39,291 bases of DNA, from positions 1 to 39,291 of the forward strand of contig JAFQKA010000038.1 of assembly GCA_017397175.1 (NCBI GenBank), written 5' to 3'. Positions 9,299-18,077 of the stretch are shown in pieces (the stretch's first letter is position 1; the number at the start of each line of letters is the position of its first letter). Origin of the DNA: Clostridia bacterium. GTDB lineage: Bacteria; Bacillota; Clostridia; Oscillospirales; CAG-272. The notes under the pieces were generated by a model that searched no databases, had not been told where the DNA came from, and worked only from the letters and a program-made list of their open reading frames with translations. Made by a program: the position numbers and the translations under genes.

Positions 9299-9325
9299 AA
9301 ATAGAGAGTAAAAAAGGAGAAAACC

Positions 9326-12300
9326 ATGAAGACAACAAGAAAAATCTTTCTTGCTCTTGTTCTGACACTTTGTGTGGCAGCGGTTCTGTCTGTATGTGCC
9401 TTTGCGGTGCTGAATTTTGAGACAGACCTGCCTTCAGGCGTACAAAAGGGCGAGACAGGCTGGGTTGATTCCGGTTATACGGACATCGACGCAGAAAACA
9501 GCGGTTGGACGCTTATCGGCGTTCCGTCGGGCTTCGACAAAGTGGCTAACGGCGCTTTCCCGAAGCTTACGTTCTTTGAAAAGGCTTATTTCTACTGGAA
9601 TAAGACCGCAAAGAAGGGCGTATGGATCCCCACACAAAACAATATGAGCTCCAACTCGGGAATGGCTACGGTAATTGACCCCCGCAATCCCGACGTTTCC
9701 ACAGATGGCGGTAAAAAGCTCTATACCATTGCTTGTGCCTTTATTGACATAGCAGAAGAGAAGAAGGCTGCTTTTTCCAACATTTACGTCGGCGGATACA
9801 TTTACCAAAACAACGCATACACGACCTTGAAGGATACACGTCCTCTGTGGGCGAGATATCATGCCAAGGGATATGCTGCAGCAGGTAACTGGGACAGCAT
9901 TTCCTGTACTGCCGATCAGTATACTCTGTACACAAATAAGAAGACAGAGCTTTCCGCGACTTTGTCCGGAGAGGCACTTGAGGACGCATTGGTTGAGTAC
10001 GTTCTCGTTAATATCACCGGAATAAGCACCGCGAGAAACTGCCTTTTAGACGGTGTTCAGTATAACACCGGTTGGATCTTCAAGCAGCTTGAGGACAACG
10101 GCTACGTTTTTGAGAGCCTTGAGATCCGTGCCGGTAACACCTCTGCTCCCGTACTGGGCACAGTCGGCTACGTATTGAGCATGATCGAGACAAAGACGGT
10201 ACTCTTTGACAGCAAGATCACAGGAATAAATATTGGTGCTACCTGGCGCGGACTTTTCAGATCGGTTGCCAATCTCAAGACTGTTGCTCACGTAACTTAT
10301 GACGCAGATAAGTCCGGTAAGTACACCGGCACAGTTACGGAAAACGTAGTTGACCTTTCCGGCTTTGCGACGGTTACTCCTTACAGCAGCGGCGCTAATA
10401 TTGCTGACCGTGCATTCTATTATGCTTCCGGAATTGAGAACGTTGTTTATTTCACAACTCTGAAGTCCGGCGAGACAGAAAATGCAGGCTGGGTAGACGC
10501 AGGAATGTTTGAGGGCGCTACAAGCCTCAAGACGTTCACTATGAACGCACCTCTTACAAAGCTCAGTGCTACTGCATTCGGCGCTTGCACGAAGCTCGCT
10601 ACTCTTGACCTCAAGGGCGGCGTTGCGTCGGGTGTGTCCATTGCTACCAACGCGTTCAGCAAATCGGCAACTATCGAGGCACTCGTTTATGACGAAACCT
10701 CCAAGACGAATCTTGAAACAGCACTTACCGCTGCAGGTTATACCAATATAACCGTTACTCTCGTAGACGCAGGCGGCGAGGAACCCGACGAACCCGAAGA
10801 GACTGCAACAATGCCTGTGGGTGTAGATAAAACAAGCGATAAGTGGACAAATTCCGGTTATACGGACGTTGATACGGAAGACGGCTGGTACCTTATGAGC
10901 GGAAACGAAGATTATTCCACTACAACCACCTCTTTCCCCACTTTTGCTGCTCTTGCAGGCGGTAGATTCTATTGGAACAAGACAACAGGTGAGGCGGTTT
11001 GGCTCGTCACATCTTCAAATATGTCCGGAAACTCCGGCGAAGAAAATCCTGTCAGCTTGAACGATCCTACCGCTCAGGCAAATACACAGATGAGATTCTA
11101 TGCGTATGCTTCCTGCTTTGTTGACATAACAAACAAGACAGACAACGCTATCAAGACGCATTTTGCCGGCGGTACGTCGGAAAAGTCTCAGTACGTTACA
11201 CAGAACGCTACAAATTATCCTATTTACGAGCGTTACATAACGGCGAAAAAAGCAAGTAAGCAGTGGTCTAACGTTATCGTTACCGCTCAGGCTTACGCTG
11301 ACTTTGTTGCGTACAAGGCAACCCTCGGCTATGCAGAGGATGCGGCGGTTGAAGATACGGCTCACCAGGATCTTTTGGTTGAGTGGGCATTTGCAAACAT
11401 CGCTCCATACAAGCAGCTCAGAAACTGCCTTGAGGACGGCGCAAAGTTCAACATGGCATGGGTATTTGCTCAGCTTGAAAAAGAAGGCTACGTCTTCACA
11501 AAGGTTGAGTTCCGCGCGGCAAAGGGTGTTACTCCCTACTACGGTACCGTAGGTCTCGTTGCGAAGTGCATAGAAGCAGAAACTATCCTTATGGATAGCA
11601 AGATCAACGATCTCCGTTTCACAAACACAGACCGCGGTCTCTTTGTAGGCAACTCGTCTCTCAGAACATTTGCTCACGTAACCTATAATACCGATATGTC
11701 CGGCGAATATACGGGAACAGTTAAGACGGGCGTTGTAAACCTTTCCGGCTTTGCTAAGGTTACAACTTATACTGTAAGCAATATTGTCCGTGCTTTCTCC
11801 GACCTTCTCGAACAGGCCGGTATGACAGAGGTCGTATGGTTTAACTCTGTTAAATCCGGTGATACAGAATATGCAGGCCATATTGATACCGATGCATTAA
11901 AGGCGGCAAAGAATCTTACAAAGGTCACCTTGACAGCGCCTCTTACAGCTATTGCAGCAAACGCGTTCAACGGAGCAACAGCTCTCAAGACCATTGATCT
12001 CAAGGGTGGCGTTGCTTCCGACGTAACCGTTGCTTCCACAGCATTCTCGGGCGCAACACAGAGTATTGAGGCTATCGTATACAGCAACGCTGCCAAGACA
12101 GCTCTTGAAAGTGCTCTTTCGACAGCAGGCATCAAGAACGTAACCATTACTCTTGTTACAACAACTCCCGACGCGGCAAATAACGCTATCAGAGCCGACG
12201 GTTATTCTATCCGTCTCAACGACGATAACGCAAAGACTCCCGGTCCTGCTCTCCGCGCAGAGTTTACACTTCTTAACAGCAACATCGCTGCAGCCAAGGC

Positions 12301-15049
12301 AGAAGGCTTTGATCTTTCAAGCTACGGTGTTATCGTATTCTCTGCTAACACACTCAACGGCACCACCTATAACGGTGATATCGATGCAGTTCTTGAGGCG
12401 GCAAAGGCAGGAACCGATACGAGAATCATCGTTAAGTCCGCTGTTAACGGTCCTTACGTAAACGGCGCGGCTCTCCAGACAAACCCCGATCTCGATAAGG
12501 TGTTCGCAGCAGCTATCACGGGTATTCCCGAGGGTAACTTCACATCTGCTGTTTACACATACGCATATGCAGCATGGACAGACGGCACCGACACCTATTA
12601 CACATACACGACCTACACTTCCGACAGAACGAGTAAGACCGCTCATTCTCTCTACGATGCAACAGTATTTGCATTTATGAGCGGTATCGCAAACTCTCAG
12701 AACACAGACGCGGATAAGCTCTGGCCCGTTCTTGACAAGGGCGCGTTCTCTATCACAGACGGCGAGCAGAAAGGATTTGCCAACGGTCTGTCTCTCAACG
12801 TGGCTTACAACTTCACAGACGAGGACGGAAATGCAAATGCGGCAAATACTTTCACATACTCCAATCTGCCTCTCCGTGCATGGATCTTCGGTAACCTCTC
12901 GTCTACCGGCGCGGTTCAGTGGAACTCTGCGGCAAACAGACTTGAGGAAACCAGCTCCACAAACGTAGTATGGTCCCTTCTTACCGATACCATGGCTGAC
13001 GGAACCGTTGAGCTTGTAGTGGCTTACCGCCGTGCTCCCGGCGCAGCAGAAGACGCGGTGGCAACGATTCCCCGTATCAGAGACCGTGGATCGACAGGTG
13101 GCTTTGCACCTTACAGCAGCTCTTACTTTACTCCCGGTACTACTTATACTGCTGTTGACAGCACAACAGGCAACGGTCTGTACAATCAGGCAACGATCTA
13201 CAGCCCCATTCTGACCGAGGCTAACGAAAACAAGATCAAGACCCTTGTTGTTGACTACGGCGTAGATGTCTTTGCTCCCTCTGCTCTTGAAAATACGACT
13301 GTAGGCACTCTTGCAACCATCGTATACCCCGAGGGAATGACCGCTTCAACATATGTGTTGACGTATAACTATTATGTTGCCAACATGATCTACGCTTCCG
13401 AGAACAAAACTTCTCTGACAGCAGATACGCAGGTAGAAGGCTTTGGTAATATCATAGACCTGTCAGGTTTGGCTTCTGTATCTATCCACTATGCTTTCTC
13501 TTCGACATCTCTTGCTGAGAATATTATTCTTCCCGAAAACGTCGTAGGAACGAACGGAATTCAGGAGACGTTCTATAACGCAAAGAAGCTCAAGAGAGTA
13601 TGGGCGGTAGGAGCTGACGTTCCTGCGGCTAACACCATTGACCTGACGGCCGCAAATAAGCTGGTGTCCTTCTGTAAGAATGCCTTTACGAACGTTCCTG
13701 CATCGACTATCATTATGCCCGAGTCCTTCCAGGGTGTAGCCGAATACTCCATGCTCCTCAAAGAGGCTGACGCATGTGCAAGAGTATTTGGTACAGACAA
13801 GGCGCACACGATCGTTCTCGGTGAAAACTCTGAAGCTCTTACTCGTGCATATGCATCGGGCAAGAACGGCGGTCTTATCGCGTACTACGATAAGCTCCAC
13901 ACCATTGCTACAACCGACTCCGATTACAACAACGTTGATCTGATCAACGTCACCTGCACGGTTGATGAGGGAACTTTCACCAAGACTATCGCTGAGTGGA
14001 AGACATACTTTGAAGAAAAGGCGGCTGAAGAGGCTGAGCCTACCATTCTACCTTTCACAGCAGGTATTAACCTCAATGGTATGGACACGTTCCTGTCTGA
14101 AAACGATTATGGCTTTTTTGAGTACGGAATCAGGATGACAACGGCCGAGTCCACTTATACCAATGTCAAATCCCAGGGCTTCGACTACGTTCGTATTCCG
14201 ATCAACTTCTATACGATCTATTATGAAGCGGAAGAATACAACTACACGTCCGAGCAGTTGATGCAGAACCTCGACACGGCAATCGAGCTTGCTTTGGCAC
14301 AGGATCTGTACGTTATGATCGACTTCCACGGTTGGTTCTATATCGGCGAGGAGGAGAATGACTATGAGGAGTTCCTCTACTGCTGGACACAGGTGGCAAA
14401 CCGCTACAAGGATGCTTCCGAAAAGGTGATTTTCGAGCTTCTTAACGAGCCTTGGTACACGGACGGAAAGGCGCAGACTTATCTGTCCGACAGCCGCCTC
14501 AATACCATGCAGGCTGAAGCAGTAGAGATCATTCGTAACACAGGTTCAAACAATGCGACTCGTCTTATCGTTCTCTGCACGGCAGACGGAAACAAGGCTT
14601 GGAAGCTCAGTAATCTGGTTCTTCCCGACGATGACAACATCGCTGTTGCTATTCACGAATACTCGCCTTACAATTTTACACATCAGAACTTCTCCTGGGC
14701 AGGATTGGGCGGACAGACAACGACTCTCGAGGCTCAGGGCGGTTTTGCAAGCGCTACCGGCTGGGATTTCAGCCAGATCAAGGCGTTCCAGGAGGCTAAT
14801 CCCAAGGTTCCGATCATTATGAATGAGTTTGGATTAAACCTTTCCAAGGCAAGTGCGGAAGATGCCAGAGAGTATCTTAGCGGAATTACCTCCTTCTGTA
14901 AGGAAAACAATATTCCTTGGGCATATTGGCAGTATGACAGTAACGGATACAGCTCTGAGGGCGCTATGGCTCTTTACAGGCAAGACAGCTACTGGGGAAG
15001 TGCTGCTTGGGATCAGAATGCGCTTGATGCTCTGTTCCTCAGATCATAA
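9326..15049 (+). CDS. Giant secreted multidomain protein with C-terminal GH5 glycoside hydrolase
   Basis: Secreted 1907-residue enzyme. The signal peptide ends near AFA at ~27. Two tandem units of about 450 residues follow (~36-482 and ~496-942); each starts with a WVDSGYTDID- or WTNSGYTDVD-like segment, carries FYWNKT and ends in BspA-like LRR_5 repeats. They are joined by an acidic linker EEPDEPEET. Residues ~950-1570 form a long region of unrecognised modules with more LRR-like stretches. The GH5 catalytic domain occupies ~1573-1907, with RIPI, DFHGW, acid/base Glu1708 in FELLNEPW, HEY, nucleophile Glu1834 in IMNEFGL and WAYWQYD. It should cleave beta-1,4-glucan or mannan; the subfamily cannot be read by eye. 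There is no dockerin, sortase motif or anchor. The ribosome site is AAGGAG. Confidence 0.88.
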   Translation: MKTTRKIFLALVLTLCVAAVLSVCAFAVLNFETDLPSGVQKGETGWVDSGYTDIDAENSGWTLIGVPSGFDKVANGAFPKLTFFEKAYFYWNKTAKKGVWIPTQNNMSSNSGMATVIDPRNPDVSTDGGKKLYTIACAFIDIAEEKKAAFSNIYVGGYIYQNNAYTTLKDTRPLWARYHAKGYAAAGNWDSISCTADQYTLYTNKKTELSATLSGEALEDALVEYVLVNITGISTARNCLLDGVQYNTGWIFKQLEDNGYVFESLEIRAGNTSAPVLGTVGYVLSMIETKTVLFDSKITGINIGATWRGLFRSVANLKTVAHVTYDADKSGKYTGTVTENVVDLSGFATVTPYSSGANIADRAFYYASGIENVVYFTTLKSGETENAGWVDAGMFEGATSLKTFTMNAPLTKLSATAFGACTKLATLDLKGGVASGVSIATNAFSKSATIEALVYDETSKTNLETALTAAGYTNITVTLVDAGGEEPDEPEETATMPVGVDKTSDKWTNSGYTDVDTEDGWYLMSGNEDYSTTTTSFPTFAALAGGRFYWNKTTGEAVWLVTSSNMSGNSGEENPVSLNDPTAQANTQMRFYAYASCFVDITNKTDNAIKTHFAGGTSEKSQYVTQNATNYPIYERYITAKKASKQWSNVIVTAQAYADFVAYKATLGYAEDAAVEDTAHQDLLVEWAFANIAPYKQLRNCLEDGAKFNMAWVFAQLEKEGYVFTKVEFRAAKGVTPYYGTVGLVAKCIEAETILMDSKINDLRFTNTDRGLFVGNSSLRTFAHVTYNTDMSGEYTGTVKTGVVNLSGFAKVTTYTVSNIVRAFSDLLEQAGMTEVVWFNSVKSGDTEYAGHIDTDALKAAKNLTKVTLTAPLTAIAANAFNGATALKTIDLKGGVASDVTVASTAFSGATQSIEAIVYSNAAKTALESALSTAGIKNVTITLVTTTPDAANNAIRADGYSIRLNDDNAKTPGPALRAEFTLLNSNIAAAKAEGFDLSSYGVIVFSANTLNGTTYNGDIDAVLEAAKAGTDTRIIVKSAVNGPYVNGAALQTNPDLDKVFAAAITGIPEGNFTSAVYTYAYAAWTDGTDTYYTYTTYTSDRTSKTAHSLYDATVFAFMSGIANSQNTDADKLWPVLDKGAFSITDGEQKGFANGLSLNVAYNFTDEDGNANAANTFTYSNLPLRAWIFGNLSSTGAVQWNSAANRLEETSSTNVVWSLLTDTMADGTVELVVAYRRAPGAAEDAVATIPRIRDRGSTGGFAPYSSSYFTPGTTYTAVDSTTGNGLYNQATIYSPILTEANENKIKTLVVDYGVDVFAPSALENTTVGTLATIVYPEGMTASTYVLTYNYYVANMIYASENKTSLTADTQVEGFGNIIDLSGLASVSIHYAFSSTSLAENIILPENVVGTNGIQETFYNAKKLKRVWAVGADVPAANTIDLTAANKLVSFCKNAFTNVPASTIIMPESFQGVAEYSMLLKEADACARVFGTDKAHTIVLGENSEALTRAYASGKNGGLIAYYDKLHTIATTDSDYNNVDLINVTCTVDEGTFTKTIAEWKTYFEEKAAEEAEPTILPFTAGINLNGMDTFLSENDYGFFEYGIRMTTAESTYTNVKSQGFDYVRIPINFYTIYYEAEEYNYTSEQLMQNLDTAIELALAQDLYVMIDFHGWFYIGEEENDYEEFLYCWTQVANRYKDASEKVIFELLNEPWYTDGKAQTYLSDSRLNTMQAEAVEIIRNTGSNNATRLIVLCTADGNKAWKLSNLVLPDDDNIAVAIHEYSPYNFTHQNFSWAGLGGQTTTLEAQGGFASATGWDFSQIKAFQEANPKVPIIMNEFGLNLSKASAEDAREYLSGITSFCKENNIPWAYWQYDSNGYSSEGAMALYRQDSYWGSAAWDQNALDALFLRS

Positions 15050-15066
15050 AAGGGAGGTAAGTAAAG

Positions 15067-15177
15067 ATGAAAAATTATGCAACTCCTGAAATTGAGGTTA
15101 TTAAGGCTGACGCACTCCAAGTGCTGACAGTATCCATCGGTGACGTTGACGTCAACGTCGGAGACGGATTCTTCTGA
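15067..15177 (+). CDS. Small 36-residue peptide gene, cotranscribed with the GH5 gene
   Basis: Begins MKNYATPEIEVIKA and ends GDVDVNVGDGFF. The start is well supported: GGGAGGT lies 8 nt upstream and the ATG is 17 nt after the GH5 stop, with a terminator just after the peptide. There is no signal peptide, no cysteine and no membrane segment. The N-terminal half resembles a leader-like charged segment, while the C-terminal half is a short repetitive acidic/hydrophobic tail rich in D, V and G. Similar small MKxYxxPxIEV-type peptides occur in many Clostridia genomes as uncharacterised proteins, some thought to be peptide precursors; this is from memory. No maturation enzyme is adjacent. Function unknown. 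Confidence 0.7.
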   Translation: MKNYATPEIEVIKADALQVLTVSIGDVDVNVGDGFF

Positions 15178-15189
15178 TAACTTTTTTGA

Positions 15190-15222
15190 CACAAAACCCC
15201 CGCTTCGGCGGGGGTTTTTGTG
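15190..15222 (+). terminator. Intrinsic terminator after the small peptide gene
   Basis: Stem CACAAAACCCCCGC paired with a GCGGGGG-T-run-GTG arm around a TTCG loop. Confidence 0.85.
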
Positions 15223-15290
15223 TTTGCACGACTTGTTTGAACAAGATCTTTCGGCAATAAATATTAAAGGTAGATATTTTCGCTTTACTA

Positions 15291-15319
15291 TTGATTTTTT
15301 TTGATAAATATGGTATAAT
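15291..15319 (+). promoter_or_regulatory. Promoter of the phosphoglucomutase gene
   Basis: -35 TTGATT (15291-15296), 17-bp spacer, -10 TATAAT (15314-15319) preceded by an extended-10 TGG. Confidence 0.75.
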
Positions 15320-15403
15320 ATTTTTTCAAAATATCGGGTGTTTTTTCTGTTGACCCCCGGCATATACTTAAAGTGACCACTACACATAAAAGGACTGAAC
15401 AAG

Positions 15404-17053
15404 ATGACAAACTACGAACTTTGGCTTGAAAAAGCCGCAGAGCTTCGTGCGGAGCTTGAAAAAATGAACGAAAGCGAGAAAGAGGACGCATTCTACCGTG
15501 ACCTTGAATTCGGTACGGCAGGCTTGCGCGGCGTAATCGGCGCGGGAACCAACCGAATGAACGTATACACCGTTGCAAAGGCTTCCCAGGGTCTGGCTAA
15601 TTATATTGTAAAGAACTTCAAGGACGCAAAAATTGCCGTAAGCTACGATTCCCGTAACTTCTCGGACGTTTTTGCAAAGATATCCTCTGAGGTCTTTGCC
15701 GCAAACGGCATCAAGGTGGCAATTTACCCCGAACTCATGCCCGTTCCTTGCCTTTCATTTGCCGTAAGAAGCCTCGGATGCACGGCGGGCGTTATGATAA
15801 CCGCCTCCCACAACCCTGCAAAGTACAACGGCTATAAGGTTTACGGTGCCGACGGCTGCCAAATGACCAGTGAGGCTGCTGACGCGGTTACAACTGAGAT
15901 CGAGAACCTTGATATTTTTGAGGATGTTAAGCGTATGCCCTTTGAAGCGGGAATTGACGCGGGACTTATCTCTTACATCGACGACAGCGTTTTTTCGTCT
16001 TTCTGCGAGCAGGTCAAGGGAGCTTCCGTTCTCTTTGGAGACGAGATCGACAAGAATGTTTCTATCGTATATACGCCCCTTAACGGAAGCGGTCTCAAGC
16101 CCGTTATGCGCGTTCTGCGCGAGACGGGATTTAGCAACGTGACCGTTGTTGCAGAGCAGGAAAAGCCCGACGGCAATTTCCCCACATGTCCATATCCCAA
16201 CCCCGAGATCAAAGAGGCTATGGCACTTGGCATGGAGTACGCTAAAAAGTACAATGCGGACTTGCTTTTGGCTACCGACCCCGATTGCGACAGAGTCGGA
16301 ATTGCGGCATTTGACGGCAAGGAATACCGCCTGTTCACAGGTAACGAGACAGGTATCCTTCTTACCGATTACATCTGTTCTCAGCGCACAAAGCACAAAA
16401 AAATGCCCGACAGCCCCATTATTGTAAAGACTATCGTTACAACCGACCTGGCGGACCGCATTGCAGAGAGCTACGGCGTTCGTCCGATCAACGTGCTCAC
16501 GGGATTCAAGTATATTGGCGAACAGATCGCGCTGCTTGAAGAAAAGGGAATGGAATCATCTTACCTCCTTGGATTTGAGGAAAGCTACGGATATCTTTCT
16601 GGAACTTACGTGCGCGACAAGGACGCGGTCAACGCATCCTTCCTCATCTGCGAGATGTTTGCGTATTATAAGACCCGCGGAATCAGCCTCATTGACAAGT
16701 TGAATGAGATCTATGCGAAATTCGGCTATTGCCTTAACACTCTTCATTCTTATCAGTTTGAAGGCTCCGCAGGCTTTACCAAAATGCAGGAGATCATGAA
16801 AAAGCTCCGAGGTGACGTGAATGGGTTCGGCGGTCACTCGGTGACGCGGACGCTGGACTATCTTTGCGGTCTTGACGGGCTTCCCAAGGCTGACGTCATC
16901 AAATATCTTCTTGATTGCGGATCGGTGGTTATCCGTCCCTCGGGTACGGAGCCGAAATTGAAGGCTTACATCACGGTCACGGCAGAAACCGAAGCGAAAG
17001 CAAAGGAAACGGAACGTCAGATCAAGGCTGACCTTGACGAGATTCTTAAATAA
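15404..17053 (+). CDS. pgcA: Alpha-phosphoglucomutase/phosphomannomutase
   Basis: Cytoplasmic alpha-D-phosphohexomutase, 549 residues, interconverting glucose-1-P and glucose-6-P (and possibly mannose phosphates). Visible are FGTAGLRG near the N-terminus, the phosphoserine loop TASHNP with Ser135, the metal loop ATDPDCDRVG (~291-300), the sugar-binding GFEESYGYL and the phosphate-binding RPSGTEPKLK. All four domains are present and the length fits Bacillus PgcA. It stands alone between its own promoter and a bidirectional terminator; the ribosome site is AAAGGA. It would channel glucose-1-P from oligosaccharide phosphorolysis into glycolysis, or supply UDP-glucose precursors for envelope polymers. 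Confidence 0.95.
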   Translation: MTNYELWLEKAAELRAELEKMNESEKEDAFYRDLEFGTAGLRGVIGAGTNRMNVYTVAKASQGLANYIVKNFKDAKIAVSYDSRNFSDVFAKISSEVFAANGIKVAIYPELMPVPCLSFAVRSLGCTAGVMITASHNPAKYNGYKVYGADGCQMTSEAADAVTTEIENLDIFEDVKRMPFEAGIDAGLISYIDDSVFSSFCEQVKGASVLFGDEIDKNVSIVYTPLNGSGLKPVMRVLRETGFSNVTVVAEQEKPDGNFPTCPYPNPEIKEAMALGMEYAKKYNADLLLATDPDCDRVGIAAFDGKEYRLFTGNETGILLTDYICSQRTKHKKMPDSPIIVKTIVTTDLADRIAESYGVRPINVLTGFKYIGEQIALLEEKGMESSYLLGFEESYGYLSGTYVRDKDAVNASFLICEMFAYYKTRGISLIDKLNEIYAKFGYCLNTLHSYQFEGSAGFTKMQEIMKKLRGDVNGFGGHSVTRTLDYLCGLDGLPKADVIKYLLDCGSVVIRPSGTEPKLKAYITVTAETEAKAKETERQIKADLDEILK

Positions 17054-17054
17054 T

Positions 17055-17088
17055 AAAAAAACGGAAGGCATCAGCCTTCCGTTTTTTA
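17055..17088. terminator. Bidirectional terminator between phosphoglucomutase and M28 genes
   Basis: Stem ACGGAAGGC/GCCTTCCGT with ATCA loop, A-run on the left and T-run on the right. Confidence 0.85.
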
Positions 17089-18015
17089 TTACAAAATTTC
17101 TGTCAGACGAACAGCACCGTCCGTGAGAAATTCGATGTTTTCTTCCTCAAACACCGTGTCCCGCACCGTATGTATGCGATTCATGTATAGCGTGCCGCCG
17201 CGGGTGCTTTTCAGTGCCGCCACTCCGATGCCGAGAGGGAAGTTTGCCTGGTCTGAGGGGTAGAAAACGCCCTTTGTCAGAGCATGAACCTTGAATCTTT
17301 CGCTTTCGGGAAAGGCATCTGTGAGCTTGGTAGACAATTTTGCCGCGTCCCGACGGATTGCAAAAAGAATGTTATCACCGTCCGAGACACAGTCAAAATT
17401 GATGAGGGGCTTGTTTTTCATTTCCCGATTGTGCTTTGACGCAAATCCGATAGACCCGAAAAGTCCCGCTTCCTCAAGGTCGAAGAAAACAAACGCAACC
17501 TTGTTTCTTTGCTCCTCGGGAAGCTTTTCCATGATAGAAAACAGGGTGATCACGCCCGAGGTGTTGTCGTTTGCGGTGTTTTTATTTGCGGGGCCTGCAA
17601 AAACAGAGCATATCAGGATGAAATTGATAACATAGGCAATCCAAAATGTGACCTTGCCGGGAATATCAATAAGACCACCCAAAAATCCAAGTCCAAATCC
17701 GATTCCGAAGGCTACGGCGCAAAAGCCCAATGTCAAAAGAAGCTGATAGAGCAAATAAATACCGAAATTTCTCGGTGTTATGAAATTGGGAAAGGGAAGG
17801 ACGGCGCAAGTATCGTAGTGCGCGGTGTAGACTACCTTTGCGCTCTCCACGTCACCAACCACAATGTTGCGCGCGCCAAGATATCCTTTTTCAACCTTAA
17901 CTTCATAGCTTAGCTCTTCGGCTTTTATTTTTGCAAATTCGATAAATTTCGACTTTTGCTTTTTGGTTTTCCTGACCTGATATTTTTCAAATATTTCTTT
18001 TGCGGTTTCAGTCAT
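17089..18015 (-). CDS. Membrane-anchored M28-family zinc aminopeptidase
   Basis: 308-residue peptidase-like protein with the M28 metal-site pattern: AHYDT (~65), ANDNTSGV with bridging Asp (~151), DLEEAGLFG with catalytic and metal-binding Glu (~181), FDCVSDGD, and the final His in RIHTVRD (~281). Unusually, two hydrophobic helices (~83-115 and ~120-142) are inserted between the first and second metal-ligand motifs, so the enzyme should be membrane-embedded. There is no N-terminal signal peptide. The start is set by CAGGAG upstream. It lies immediately behind the alaS terminator with no clear promoter of its own, so it may depend on read-through. Substrate unknown. Confidence 0.8.
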   Translation of the reverse strand: MTETAKEIFEKYQVRKTKKQKSKFIEFAKIKAEELSYEVKVEKGYLGARNIVVGDVESAKVVYTAHYDTCAVLPFPNFITPRNFGIYLLYQLLLTLGFCAVAFGIGFGLGFLGGLIDIPGKVTFWIAYVINFILICSVFAGPANKNTANDNTSGVITLFSIMEKLPEEQRNKVAFVFFDLEEAGLFGSIGFASKHNREMKNKPLINFDCVSDGDNILFAIRRDAAKLSTKLTDAFPESERFKVHALTKGVFYPSDQANFPLGIGVAALKSTRGGTLYMNRIHTVRDTVFEEENIEFLTDGAVRLTEIL

Positions 18016-18031
18016 TTTGTCTCCTGTTTCT

Positions 18032-18065
18032 AAAAAATTCCCCGACAGAGATCGGGGAATTTTTT
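18032..18065 (-). terminator. alaS terminator
   Basis: Stem ATTCCCCGA/TCGGGGAAT with a 6-nt loop and a T-run on the minus strand. The T-run ends only a few bases before the ribosome site of the M28 gene. Confidence 0.75.
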
Positions 18066-18077
18066 GTAAAAGAACTA

